Positions 21,441 through 31,676 of a DNA stretch of 39,547 nt are shown here, in pieces. This DNA is from Tubiluchus corallicola (taxonomy: Eukaryota; Priapulida; Priapulimorpha; Priapulimorphida; Tubiluchidae). Position 1 is the stretch's first letter. The number at the start of each line of letters is the position of its first letter. A program made the translations under genes and the position numbers. A model generated the notes under the pieces. That model was not told the DNA's origin and ran no database searches. It was given only the letters and a program-made list of their open reading frames with translations. The stretch is from contig JAQGDQ010000718.1 of assembly GCA_030141605.1 (NCBI GenBank), positions 1-39,547 on the forward strand, given 5' to 3'.

Positions 21441-23788
21441 CAGGTTTTACATGTCAAATATAGACCTGCGTTAACTCAAATGTAGATTTAGGTAATTCAA
21501 ATGTGTCTTGGTAACTCAAATAAAGACTTAGGTAGTTCAAATATGTTAGCAATGGTTTTCAACAAATCTTAAGCGTTTTTGGTAAGTCAAATGTAGACAC
21601 ATGTCAAGTCAAATCTGACATTGGTATCTCAAATGTGGGTAGGTGGTAAAGTTTAAGCAAGTAAAATTTAATCTTCTTTAATCTCAATTTAATAATTGCT
21701 GTGAAAATAATAACTTTATAGGTCTATAATAGTTCACTAATATTCTATAAACTTTACACACCATTGGAACTGTTAGAGAAAACAATACATTCCTAAAATA
21801 AACAATGTTTCTTGAGATAAACAAATTCATTAATGCAGGGCTAATGCATTACTTAAAAAACTAATTAGTGATTCACTGTTCATTGGGAAGTGGGAACCAA
21901 TTTATTCTTTTCTACTGACCTTGCGGTTTATCAAAAAATTTAGTTTGAGGGCAAACAAAAGTTATGAAAGAGGTGATGACTATCTTTGGTTTATCTTTTT
22001 GTAATTTGCACTTAAATGAGTTAATTACCGATTTATTTTTGTAATGCGTCTACATTTGATTTACCTAAGTCACATTTGAGTTACCACAACACATTCGAAA
22101 TTCCTATGTCTACATTTGACTTACCTAAGTCACATTTGAACTTTCCTGTGTCTACATTTGACTTACCTAAGTCACATTTGAACTTTCCCGTGTCTACATT
22201 TGACTTACCTAAGTTACATTTGAACTTTCCCGTGTCTACATTTTACTTACCTAAGTCACATTTGAACTTTCCTATGTCTACATTTGACTTACCTAAGTCA
22301 CATTTGAACTTTCCTGTGTCTACATTTGACTTACCTAAGTCACATTTGAACTTTCCTGTGTCTACATTTGACTTACCTAAGTCACATTTGAACTTTCCTG
22401 TGTCTACATTTGACTTACCTAAGTCACATTTGAACTTTCCTGTGTCTACATTTGACTTACCTAAGTCACATTTGAACTTTCCTGTGTCTACATTTGACTT
22501 ACCTAAGTCACATTTGAACTTTCCTGTGTCTACATTTGACTTACCTAAGTCACATTTGAACTTTCCTGTGTCTACATTTGACTTACCTAAGTCACATTTG
22601 AACTTTCCTGTGTCTACATTTGACTTACCTAAGTCACATTTGAACTTTCCTATGTCTACATTTGACTTACCTAAGTCACATTTGAACTTTCCTGTGTCTA
22701 CATTTGATTTACCTAAGTCACATTTGAACTTTCCTGTGTCTACATTTGACTTACCTAAGTCACATTTGAACTTTCCTGTGTCTACATTTGACTTACCTAA
22801 GTCACATTTGAACTTTCCTGTGTCTACATTTGACTTACCTAAGTCACATTTGAACTTTCCTGTGTCTACATTTGACTTACCTAAGTCACATTTGAACTTT
22901 CCTGTGTCTACATTTGACTTACCTAAGTCACATTTGAACTTTCCTGTGTCTACATTTGACTTACCTAAGTCACATTTGAACTTTCCTATGTCTACATTTG
23001 ACTTACCTAAGTCACATTTGAACTTTCCTGTGTCTACATTTGACTTACCTAAGTCACATTTGAACTTTCCTGTGTCTACATTTGATTTACCTAAGTCACA
23101 TTTGAACTTTCCTGTGTCTACATTTGACTTACCTAAGTCACATTTGAACTTTCCCGTGTCTACATTTGACTTACCTAAGTCACATTTGAACTTTCCCGTG
23201 TCTACATTTGACTTACCTAAGTCACATTTGAACTTTCCTGTGTCTACATTTGACTTACCTAAGTCACATTTGAACTTTCCTGTGTCTACATTTGACTTAC
23301 CTAAGTCACATTTGAACTTTCCTGTGTCTACATTTGATTTACCTAAGTCACATTTGAACTTTCCTGTGTCTACATTTGACTTACCTAAGTCACATTTGAA
23401 CTTTCCCGTGTCTACATTTGACTTACCTAAGTTACATTTGAACTTTCCCGTGTCTACATTTTACTTACCTAAGTCACATTTGAACTTTCCTATGTCTACA
23501 TTTGACTTACCTAAGTCACATTTGAACTTTCCTGTGTCTACATTTGACTTACCTAAGTCACATTTGAACTTTCCTGTGTCTACATTTGACTTACCTAAGT
23601 CACATTTGAACTTTCCTATGTCTACATTTGACTTACCTAAGTCACATTTGAACTTTCCTATGTCTACATTTGACTTACCTAAGTCACATTTGAGTTAGCA
23701 AAACACATTCGAAATTCCTATGTCTACATTTGACTTACCTAAGTCACATTTGAACTTTCCTATGTCTACATTTGACGTGTAAAACCTA
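21441..23788 (+). mobile_element. Foldback-like element with tandem-repeat arms
   Basis: The left end AGGTTTTACATGTCAAAT and the reverse complement of the right end, AGGTTTTACACGTCAAAT, form a terminal inverted repeat of about 24 bp, each flanked by TA. Just inside the left end are about eight degenerate copies of GGTAAnTCAAATGTAGAC. The right arm is the reverse-oriented 42-bp array. A ~390-bp AT-rich core (21650-22040) has no transposase. Structure and TA flanks suggest a non-autonomous Tc1/mariner-like or foldback element. The large asymmetry between arms is unusual. Confidence 0.7.
22045..23776. repeat. 42-bp tandem array, about 41 copies
   Basis: The unit is TCTACATTTGACTTACCTAA + GTCACATTTGAACTTTCCTGTG with almost no variation (C/T after TTTCC and TGTG/TATG are the main variants). 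Forty-two is a multiple of three, so one frame is open for 540 codons with a 14-residue repeat (STFDLPKSHLNFPV). It lies inside an intron, is the arm of a transposable element, and shows no third-position bias. Confidence 0.97.
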
Positions 23789-23965
23789 TAGTGTCAAAAA
23801 TACATACACGACATATATACAATTTCAATTTTGAAATATAATGACACTATAATTATACGAACAAAACAATTACTAATAAACAAATATTGTTAAATCTTCC
23901 TGTTAGTTATAATAGTTATTTAATGAAAAGTTTAATGATTAGTATTTCAAATAAATTGTCATTCA

Positions 23966-24300
23966 TTAGGCCTCATTTTCAATGATATGATCATTAGATA
24001 GTATATTATTCATCAATTGTCTTAAAAACGCTTTTTCAACATAATCAATAAGTGCCTTAATTACTTGTAAATCATTTCCCACCAAGAATAAAAATTTATC
24101 AGCATCTTTCAGCAAAATTCTGGTTTAATTACATTGATGTGATGATATATTTCTTCTCTAAGATCATTGTAATGTGGGCATTTTGTAACAAAGTGTAATT
24201 CGGGTTTGATTTCATTTCTTAAACAGTATGTGCATATACGATTCTCAGCCGGGATTTCTCTAGACTTAACGTACAGAGTATGAAAGCTCATTGTCAGTTT
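23966..24300 (-). mobile_element. LINE ORF2 C-terminal fragment
   Basis: The minus strand reads LYVKSREIPAENRICTYC, then LHFVTKCPHYNDLREEIY. After one frame change near 24115 it reads FLFLVGNDLQVIKALIDYV, LRQLMNN and a stop at 23966. The IP-x3-R-x-C-x2-C...HF-x3-C-x2-Y-x2-L-R order is the standard zinc-knuckle-like end of many LINE ORF2 proteins. It is frameshifted and 5'-truncated. Unrelated in sequence to the 9.3-kb fragment, so a second LINE family. Confidence 0.85.
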
Positions 24301-24301
24301 T

Positions 24302-24313
24302 GGTTATAATAAT

Positions 24314-24403
<90 letters not shown>

Positions 24404-24652
24404 CTTTATTTAAAGTCAGCTTTTGGGTGAACAATTAACATTAGCTCAAAGAGCTATTATCGCCGACTGTAAATAACAACCTACAACTACATAACAGAGA
24501 CTATTATTACCCCACTTTTACCCTAAATACCACGCGTAAGGCAGGGCAACAGCAGGTACCATTTTTAAAGTCTTTGATATAACCCGGCCGCTGGTTCGAA
24601 CTCACGACCTCCCAGACGGAAAGCAGACGCATTACCACTAGACTAACGTCTG
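24302..24652 (-). mobile_element. tRNA-derived SINE, copy 2 (full length)
   Basis: Minus-strand copy: A-box-like TAGTCTAGTGG near 24645, B-box GAGTTCGAACC near 24600, conserved body, 3' end CTTTAAATAAAGATT and a tail of about 30 TTA triplets (24305-24403 as AAT on the plus strand). It sits directly beside the LINE fragment ending at 24300. Confidence 0.92.
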
Positions 24653-24923
24653 GTTATTATAATGACCATAAAATAAATAATTTCCAGTTGATATTGTCTT
24701 TTGAATGTTGTTTCCATGATTTTGTCAGTTTTTATCTGTATTTTTTGATTTCTGTACAATGAAGGTGGGGGGGGGCAATAATTTTTCTGCCCCCTCCCGT
24801 ATGTGAGAGGTACGACAATGTGGGGTAATTGTGTAGCAGCTAATATTTGATATGTTTCGTAAATTAGTAAGAATAATAATCATCTTTATTAGAACACTGT
24901 AAGCATATTATAGCATATAGGTG
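24653..24923. other. Single-copy intron sequence
   Basis: Contains a G-run (about 24767-24775) followed by a C-rich stretch. Nothing else recognised. Confidence 0.5.
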
Positions 24924-25012
24924 TACTGTAATTTAAATATTTGTTTACAGATGGCAGCACTTGTAAGCTTTAATTTAAATCTCAAGTTTAAACTTACAGT
25001 TGCCGTCTTTGT
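24924..25012 (+). repeat. 89-bp direct repeat, left copy
   Basis: Matches 26413-26501 at nearly every base (TACTGTAATTTAAATATT...GCCGTCTTTGT). Each copy has an imperfect hairpin between TGTAAGCTTTAA and AAGTTTAAACTTACA. Confidence 0.9.
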
Positions 25013-25194
25013 AAGCATGCGTCGAATTAACGAAATAAAGAACGTTCGTAAATATTACAAAATAAAATAATTTCCTCATTTCTCTGCCATTTTTAAAAGC
25101 GCTATCAACTTCAGAAGGCAAATAAAAAGATCCATAATAAAAATATGGGTTTCTACATTAAATTTCGCGCACGAAATTCATTTGGCTTAAACGA

Positions 25195-25752
25195 ACACAA
25201 TCTTAAACTGTAGGTCAGATCAATCTAATCTTTAAGATATTGAAAGGGTATGTACAATTTCTTCAAGAATGACTTACGTAAAAGAATTATTACCACACAA
25301 ACACAATTTCACATTCGCGCCACTAGTTCTTCGCTGTTAAATGCATTTCGCCATTCGCTAGTTAGACCGGCACCACTGCCTGCATTACGGAAATGAAACG
25401 CGCAAAAAACAGGTGCTGTACCGCTCAGTTCAGAGTGTATTAGTTTGTGACGAACTACATATGTTCGACAGCTCATGCGTGAGCACAGCGGTAAATTTGA
25501 AATTTGAATTTTTATCTTAAAACTTTCCTAGTTTTAATACAACACACTAAATATCTTACAGTAGCACTGTACTTCAATTTGCTGTTGAAAATTGTACTCA
25601 TTTGTGATGTCATCGCTAGATGGGCACCTCGGTCGTTAAATTTTAAAATTGCTATTTAATTATTAGACAGACTTTTGCATTATTAAAAGTGTTAAAATGT
25701 ACAAACATCAGAATGAGGTGTGATATGAAAAATCAACCTGTTTTCCTTTAAT
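25195..25752 (+). mobile_element. Dispersed repeat family X, copy 3
   Basis: Shares CTTAAACTGTAGGTCA near 25204 with copy 2, then AAAGAATTATTACCACACAA at about 25280, AAACAGGTGCTGTACCGCTC, GTGATGTCATC and the TTCCTTTAA end with copies 1 and 2. It is diverged by substitutions and small indels from both. Confidence 0.8.
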
Positions 25753-25883
25753 TGGTACGCGCGTTTAGATTCTGACAATGAGGTGACATCTGGTGTGACA
25801 AAACAAAATTAAATGATGTGTTTCATAACCTCAACGCATCATTTTTATTAGTGCAGTAGCATCAGCACGACTCTTAATACTAA

Positions 25884-26276
25884 CACTGTCTGTAACACTG
25901 TCTGTAACACTGTCTGTAACACTGTCTGCACTGTCTGTAACACTGTCTGTAACACTGTCTGTAACACTGTCTGTAGCACTGTCTGTAACACTGTCTGTAA
26001 CACTGTCTGTAACACTGTCTGTAGCACTGTCTGTAACACTGTCTGTAACACTGTCTGTAGCACTGTCTGTAACACTGTCTGTAACGCTGTCTGTAACACT
26101 GTCTGTAACGCTGTCTGTAATGCTGTCTGTAACGCTGTCTGTAACGCTGTCTGTAGCACTGTCTGTAATGCTGTTTGTAACGCTGTCTGTAACGCTGTCT
26201 GTAACACTGTCTGTAGCACTGTCTGTAACACTGTCTGTAACACTGTCTGTAACACTGCCTGTAGCACTGTCTGTAA
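25884..26276. repeat. 12-bp tandem array (ACACTGTCTGTA)
   Basis: About 33 units of CTGTCTGTAACA with variants AGCA, ACGC and ATGC. Two neighbouring variants alternate in blocks. The period is a multiple of three, so it yields LQTV / LSVT repeat frames of up to 139 codons on either strand. Not a gene. Confidence 0.96.
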
Positions 26277-26412
26277 AATTTAATTGCGTTTTGGTAAATT
26301 AAATGAATTAAATTATATGATTAGTGTTACTAGCAGCTGTTATATTTATTTCACTTCGGAAAGTGCTAAACGTTATCACAGCTTACGCGCTAATGTTGAA
26401 TGCATATATGTA

Positions 26413-26501
26413 TACTGTAATTTAAATATTGGTTTACAGGTGGCAGCACTTGTAAGCTTTAATTAAAATCTCAAGTTTAAACTTACAGTTGCTGTCTTTG
26501 T
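26413..26501 (+). repeat. 89-bp direct repeat, right copy
   Basis: Partner of 24924-25012. The pair encloses about 1.4 kb holding family X copy 3 and the 12-bp array. Confidence 0.9.
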
Positions 26502-26887
26502 CTCTTTCTAATCATGACGTCGTTTTGCCTTAAGTGTAAAAAATATTGGTTCAGTTTGTCTTTTAAACTGCATTTAGGGGAAAGTGGGGCAAAATAGTCC
26601 AGTGGGGTCAAAGGACTCACTCGACGTGTATCTAATCCTGTAAGTCTATTATCTGCCCCCGGTTAGCTGCATGTTGTTGTTGTTGTTTTTTTGTTGTTGC
26701 ATTCATGACTTGTTCAGTTGTTGCTTTAATTTTTAATTGCATTATTTGCTTGCTGTTTTTTTCCATTGGTATAATTATAATATAACTGCTTTGCATTTTG
26801 TTTACTTGCTACACTTAAGACCTAACCACGTACTTATTCACTTAACCATGTGGTCTGCCGTGCTTTATAATATTCCTAAGTTATATA

Positions 26888-27012
26888 GGGGTGGCTGACT
26901 CGATGACCTCCTGGTCTTTCGCCACCCCATCTCTACATACTTTACACAATTTGTTGTATTTGCGCTATAAATATTATATTAGAGATGAATAAAACCTTTG
27001 AATTGAATTGCA
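26888..27012 (+). mobile_element. LINE-type 3' end with hairpin and TTGAA tail
   Basis: An 8-bp stem GGGGTGGC / GCCACCCC (26888-26895 with 26921-26928) encloses an inner 4-bp stem GACC / GGTC with loop TCCT. About 58 bp on comes AATAAAACC and then TTTGAATTGAATTG, a short tandem tail like those left by target-primed reverse transcription. A second copy of the same structure lies at 32391-32700. No coding part is recognised upstream. Confidence 0.6.
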
Positions 27013-27069
27013 GTGTCATGTATTTTACCTTATACCAGTGCAGTAGTAATTTCAGATCTTGTTTTTTAG

Positions 27070-27199
27070 CTGTGGTAAGGAAGGCACCGCTATGGCCAAT
27101 ATTGCCAGTAGGTGTGGTTGTCTTAGCTGCTGCCGTAGGCTTGTTTGTTGCTTATAAGAAGGTCAAGGTCAAAGCAAGAACACGTCGACAATCGCGATG
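27070..27199 (+). CDS. LRR membrane protein, exon 3 (transmembrane segment)
   Basis: Enters in phase 1 after TTGTTTTTTAG and leaves in phase 2 at a strong donor, GATG|GTACGTA (27200). It encodes AVVRKAPLWP, then ILPVGVVVLAAAVGLFVAY (residues 221-239), a single membrane-spanning helix. Immediately after comes KKVKVKARTRRQSRW, a strongly basic stop-transfer segment that puts the C-terminus in the cytoplasm. The upstream ATG at 26985 is intronic. Confidence 0.75.
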
Positions 27200-28507
27200 G
27201 TACGTATGGGTGTTAACGTGTCTCAATTTCCACGTTTATAAATTGCGCTCAACAGTTAAAGCACAAGAAAACCCTCCACTTACATAAAGCTTAAAAAATT
27301 CGTCTCGAAATTTATACCACTTGCATGCTGCCTTTTTGCATGCAGGGCTTGCATCGGCCGTAACGCTGCATAAAACGTGTAAATTTAAACTTCCGCGATG
27401 ACCGCTAGGCGCAGCCATCTTAATGGTAGGTCGTTTGAAACAAGTTTTGATAACATTGAGTAAAGTTTGAAAAAATAATCAGAGCGTTCGTAGCATACAT
27501 GTTGCTAATTAAGTAAAATTTTAAATTACTGTATCTTGTCAATAAGATTTAAAATACGTTTTTGGTTAGTGAGTGGCGCACCCTGGAGGGTGAGTCAGCG
27601 ACATTTTACCAATTGGCACGAACATTTTAAATTATTATTTCTAGTTACATAAGTCTTTCCAGCAGGTAAGCGAAATGCTAAGTAATACAGATTTGCACGG
27701 AAATGTCGAATTATTCGAATCTATAGTTTTAGGTTCGAATCGAATTCGAACTAAAAAACTTGTTTCGGTTCGAACGTTTGATGCTCACCTTCAGTTAATA
27801 CATGATAATTCTCGAACTGCATTTGCTCCATTTCATCTTTCATTCACTACTCCCCCCCCCCCCAGTTTTATGTATATATTATCATTATTTCAATTATTAA
27901 TCACTTCTTTAAGATTTCCACGTACAGTTTGGCCTGTCAAGCTATGCTTTTAGGCTCAAACTGTATGCATCAAAATTACTCTGTAATGTAATTTGCACCT
28001 GTATATGCTGCATAAGAATCTCTTTTGTAATTTCTGGATAATATTGCATTTATATTTTTATTTACTTCAGTGAAATTATCTGTATTTTTGTTATAACTGT
28101 TAGATGCAGAGTGGAAATAAATAAACTTATAATTTATACTCAACAACTACGTCACTACACACGTCACAAGTCAACGAGTTTGAAGCTCCGAGTTTGCAAC
28201 ACTGCAGTTCGCGACTGTGCGCATTGTGTAACGTGAGAAAAACGAATGAAAAAGAATACAGAAATACAGTCATACCTCCATTTTCAAACGTCTCCTTACT
28301 CGTACAAATCGGTTTTCCACCGAAAATTCGAGTCGAAATTGTCTCCGTTCTCGACCAGAATTTCGGTACTCTGGAAATAAATAAACCGATAACTTAGGGA
28401 ACCCTGAATGAGCCGAGTTTTGCAAAAAATGCAATTTAAAGAAATTAGGTGACCTGCTAGTAATTCTTTCTGTGTTTAGTTAATACATGATTATGCGTTT
28501 GTTTTAG
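27200..28507 (+). other. Intron 3 of the LRR gene
   Basis: Begins GTACGTA and ends TTTGTTTTAG. Contains a doubled TTCGAATCGAATTCGAAC-type motif (about 27710-27780) and C-runs (about 27850-27863). No repeat family is clearly recognised. Confidence 0.55.
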
Positions 28508-28625
28508 GGAACCGGTTCCTCCAGCAATCCCACCAGAGTTTGCTCGCAGCATCAGCCAGGAAAAGCGAGCCCGCCATGACAGTGAACGACTGGAACATGA
28601 CCGTGCTGACCAGGATGAAGTATAA
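28508..28625 (+). CDS. LRR membrane protein, exon 4 (cytoplasmic tail)
   Basis: Joins in phase 2 (TG|G, Trp254). It encodes EPVPPAIPPEFARSIS, then a highly charged helix-like end with QEKRAR, SERLEH and DRADQDEV and a TAA at 28623-28625. The proline-rich start could bind SH3 or WW domains, and the last residues D-E-V could be a weak PDZ ligand. Both are speculation. All four exons add up to a multiple of three, which supports the model. Confidence 0.7.
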
Positions 28626-28840
28626 ACGTTCATCGATGAACATGAACTCATGAACCTTTGCGTCGTGAAAGGATGTGTGTTTCTGCTGTTCACGAACGTG
28701 GCTAGGATGAACGTGAACTGAGACGCGAGTGATAAATACAGGGTGACCCATAAGTCACTGTACATTTTACATTTTCTACTTGTGAAAGTTGGTACAGATG
28801 AACTAAGACCTTAGATATTTCTTTTGTCAAGTTATATGAA

Positions 28841-29275
28841 AATCTGAAAGGAACTACTACACTAACAGGCTTTGCTGTTTTTGGTACTTTCTTTGCGGAC
28901 ATCAAGAGACTCAGAGACCAGTTGAATGTCAAGTCAGGTATCTTGCATTAGTCTGAAAGGAACTACTACACTAACAGGCTTTGCTGTTTTTTGTACTTTC
29001 TTTGCGGACATCAAGAGACTAAGAGACCAGTTGAATGTCAAGTCAGGTATCTTGCATTAGTCTGAAAGGAACTACTACACTAACAGGCTTTGCTGTTTTT
29101 GGTACTTTCTTTGCGGACATCAAGAGACTCAGAGACCAGTTGAATGTCAAGTCAGGTATCTTGCATTAGTCTGAAAGGAACTACTACACTAACAGGCTTT
29201 GCTGTTTTCTCTACTTTCCTTAGGGACATCAAGAGTCTCAGAGGCTAGTTGAACGTCAAGTCAGGTATCTTGCAT
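28841..29275. repeat. 109-bp tandem repeat, first block (4 units)
   Basis: Units starting (A/G)TCTGAAAGGAACTACTACAC at 28841, 28951, 29060 and 29169. The last is a variant with CTCTACTTTCCTTAGGG. The same variant ends the second block, suggesting that the whole block was duplicated. Confidence 0.95.
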
Positions 29276-29641
29276 TGTTGGGTTGGTTTGTGTTTTTGTT
29301 TTGGTGGGGTTGTGTGTGGTTTTTGTTGGGTTTGGTTTGTGTTTTTTTTGTGGTGGGTGTTGTGTGTGGTTTGTTTGTTTGGTTTGTGTTTTTGGTTTTT
29401 TGTGGGGGTTGGTGTGGTTTGTTGTTGGGTTTGGTTTGTGTTTTTGGTTTTTTTGGTGGTGGGTTGTGTGTGGTTTTGTTGTTGGGTGGTTTGTGTTTTT
29501 TTTTTTGGTGGTGGGTTGGTGTGGTTTTTGTTGGGTTTGGTTTGTGTTTTGGTTTTGGTGGTGGGTTGTGTGTGGTTTTGTTGTTGGGTTTGGTTTGTGT
29601 TTTTTTTTTTGGGTGGTTGGGTGTTGTGTGTGGTTTTGTTG
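29276..29641 (+). repeat. G/T-only block, about 366 bp
   Basis: This strand contains only G and T, with no A or C that I can find. There is a loose internal repeat of about 50-60 bp (TTGTTGGGTTTGGTTTGTG...GGTGGTGGG). Three forward frames are open as a consequence. Flanked on both sides by 109-bp units. Confidence 0.95.
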
Positions 29642-30068
29642 TCTGAAAGGAACTACACTAACAGGCTTTGCTGTTTTTTACTTTCTTGGGACATCAAGAG
29701 TCTCAGAGGCTAGTTGAACGTCAAGTCAGGTATCTTGCATTAGTCTGAAAGGAACTACTACACTAACAGGCTTTGCTGTTTTTGGTACTTTCTTTGCGGA
29801 CATCAAGAGACTCAGAGACCAGTTGAATGTCAAGTCAGGTATCTTGCATTAGTCTGAAAGGAACTACTACACTAACAGGCTTTGCTGTTTTTGGTACTTT
29901 CTTTGCGGACATCAAGAGACTCAGAGACCAGTTGAATGTCAAGTCAGGTATCTTGCATTAGTCTGAAAGGAACTACTACACTAACAGGCTTTGCTGTTTT
30001 CTCTACTTTCCTTAGGGACATCAAGAGTCTCAGAGGCTAGTTGAACGTCAAGTCAGGTATCATGCATT
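29642..30068. repeat. 109-bp tandem repeat, second block (4 units)
   Basis: Units at about 29642 (shortened), 29742, 29851 and 29960. The first and last carry the AGAGGCTAGTTGAACGTC variant. Confidence 0.95.
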
Positions 30069-30374
30069 GAGAAAGTCTCTCACAGCCCTTTAACAATAAG
30101 GAAGGGAGCACCTTGTGGAAAACTACATTATAAATAGAGAAAGAATCGTGTGGTTCATATGATGTTCTGAATTTCTGAGAAACTTCGATTGACACTTGAT
30201 GAACCTCTTTCTAGACTGATATGGAACCTTATTTCTAAAGTTACTGTCGTCACTATAGCAACCGAGTTTCAGTCAAAAGATAAGTGAAAGGAATTGCCAA
30301 ATGTCCGGTTTGAATCGTGTAAGAGATTGCTGAGTTTGGAGAAAAATTTGCAAAGAAAGTTGGAAATCAAAGTG

Positions 30375-31460
30375 TATAGTAACTTATGAGTCACCCGGTA
30401 CTTTGATCATGTTTACATGTATATGAACATTTTTTGCGAACACTGAGTCACGATGTTCTTTTCTTCAAAGTCTCATCCCGTCTATTCCAGGAATCAAAGT
30501 GTATGGAGGAGGACTCGAAAGCTCAATGCTCCTTCCTCCTCCTCACAGTAACTCGTTTAGTTTATAATTTTTTTTCAATGCAATAACAATTTGTTGTGTT
30601 TGTGTTGCTGTGAATAAATTCATAATTCAGTAACTTATGAGTCACCCGGTACTTTGTTAATGTTTGCAATTGTTTGTGAAGATTTTTTTGCGAACACTGA
30701 GCCACGATGTTCCTTTAATTTAAAGTCTCATTCCAGGAATCAAAGTGTATAGTAACTTATGAGTCACCCTGTACTTTGTTAATGTTTGCAATTGTTTGTG
30801 AAGATTTTTTTGCGAACACTGAGCCACGATGTTCCTTTAATTTAAAGTCTCATTCCAGGAATCAAAGTGTATAGTAACTTATGAGTCACCCGGTACTTTG
30901 ATCATGTTTACATGTATATGAACATTTTTTGCGAACACTAAGCCACGATGTTCTTTTCTTCAAAGTCTCACCCCGTCTATTCCAGGAATCAAAGTGTATG
31001 GAGGAGGACTCGAAAGCTCAATGCTCCTTCCTCCTCCTCACAGTAACTCGTTTAGTTTATAATTTTTTTTCAATGCAATAACAATTTGTATGAATGTTTG
31101 TATTGCTGTGGAATAAATTCATAATTCAGTAACTTATGAGTCACCCTGTACTTTGTTAATGTTTGCATTTGTTTGTGAAGATTTTTTTGCGAACACTGAG
31201 CCACGATGTTCCTTTAATTTAAAGTCTCATTCCAGGAATCAAAGTGTATAGTAACTTATGAGTCACCCTGTACTTTGTTAATGTTTGCAATTGTTTGTGA
31301 AGATTTTTTTGCGAACACTGAGCCACGATGTTCCTTTAATTTAAAGTCTCATTCCAGGAATCAAAGTGTATAGTAACTTATGAGTCACCCGGTACTTTGT
31401 TAATGATTGCACTTGTTTATGAACATTTCTGCGAACACTGAGCCACGATGTTCTTTTTTC
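30375..31460. repeat. Tandem copies containing the mariner-type end
   Basis: About seven units of roughly 122 bp or longer, each with AGTAACTTATGAGTCACCC, a TTTTGCGAACACTGAGCCA phrase and CATTCCAGGAATCAAAGTG. Two longer units (near 30505-30545 and 31000-31040) also hold an inverted pair GGAGGAGGA...TCCTCCTCC. The units carry the same terminal motif as the element at 28737-30400. Confidence 0.85.
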
Positions 31461-31479
31461 AAAGTTTCGTTCCTTCTAT

Positions 31480-31676
31480 TGTAGACATTGAAGCGTTTGC
31501 GGTTTATTAGAACGTTCCACCCACTTCTGTCTGCAGCTAACAGCAAAAGTTCTTCTACTCCTAAAGATAGATTTGGTTGAAGCTGTTGAACATCTTTATT
31601 TATCTTAGTTATCCAAGTTGTTTTAGGTTTGCTAGGTGGTTTTTTGCAAGGTTTTAAATTGAAGAATAATAAAAAT
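31480..31676 (-). mobile_element. LINE ORF2 tail fragment
   Basis: The minus-strand frame reads KPPSKPKTTWITKINKDVQQ, then LAADRSGWNVLI. The pattern P-K-T-T-W-x5-D...A-x-DR-x2-W-x2-L-I is the usual tail behind the RT domain of several LINE clades. It is cut off at 31676 by the LTR-like element, so the 108-codon frame (31400-31726) is a chimera of LTR and LINE sequence. Confidence 0.7.

Larger units (their letters stand above)
21348..27069 (+). other. Intron 2 of the LRR gene
   Basis: Extends from the exon 2 donor to TTGTTTTTTAG at 27069. It carries the foldback-like element (21441-23788), LINE and SINE remnants (23966-24652), an 89-bp direct-repeat pair, family X copy 3, a 12-bp array and a LINE-type 3' hairpin. 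It has 5.7 kb of almost entirely repeat-derived DNA and no further exon that I can see. Confidence 0.6.
28737..30400 (+). mobile_element. Mariner-type non-autonomous element with internal repeats
   Basis: The left end TACAGGGTGACCCATAAGT and the reverse complement of the right end TACCGGGTGACTCATAAGT form a terminal inverted repeat of about 27 bp that begins with TA. The inside has eight 109-bp repeats in two blocks, a G/T-only block between them and about 300 bp of unique DNA (30070-30370). No transposase is visible. The start lies about 110 bp after the LRR stop codon, so the LRR 3' UTR may run into it. Confidence 0.65.

Noticed and set aside
22076-23698. 540-codon open frame with 14-residue repeats
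   Set aside because: It is the 42-bp array read in one frame. The period is a multiple of three, the array lies in an intron and forms the arm of an inverted-repeat element.
25848-26302. LQTV/LSVT repeat proteins on both strands
   Set aside because: Twelve-base array read in frame; nothing coding beyond it.
27675-27953. 92-codon frame in LRR intron 3
   Set aside because: Crosses a poly-C run, has no recognisable domain and no splice support.
29249-29717. Three overlapping forward frames rich in Gly, Val, Trp and Phe
   Set aside because: A strand with only G and T cannot contain stop codons, so open frames are automatic.
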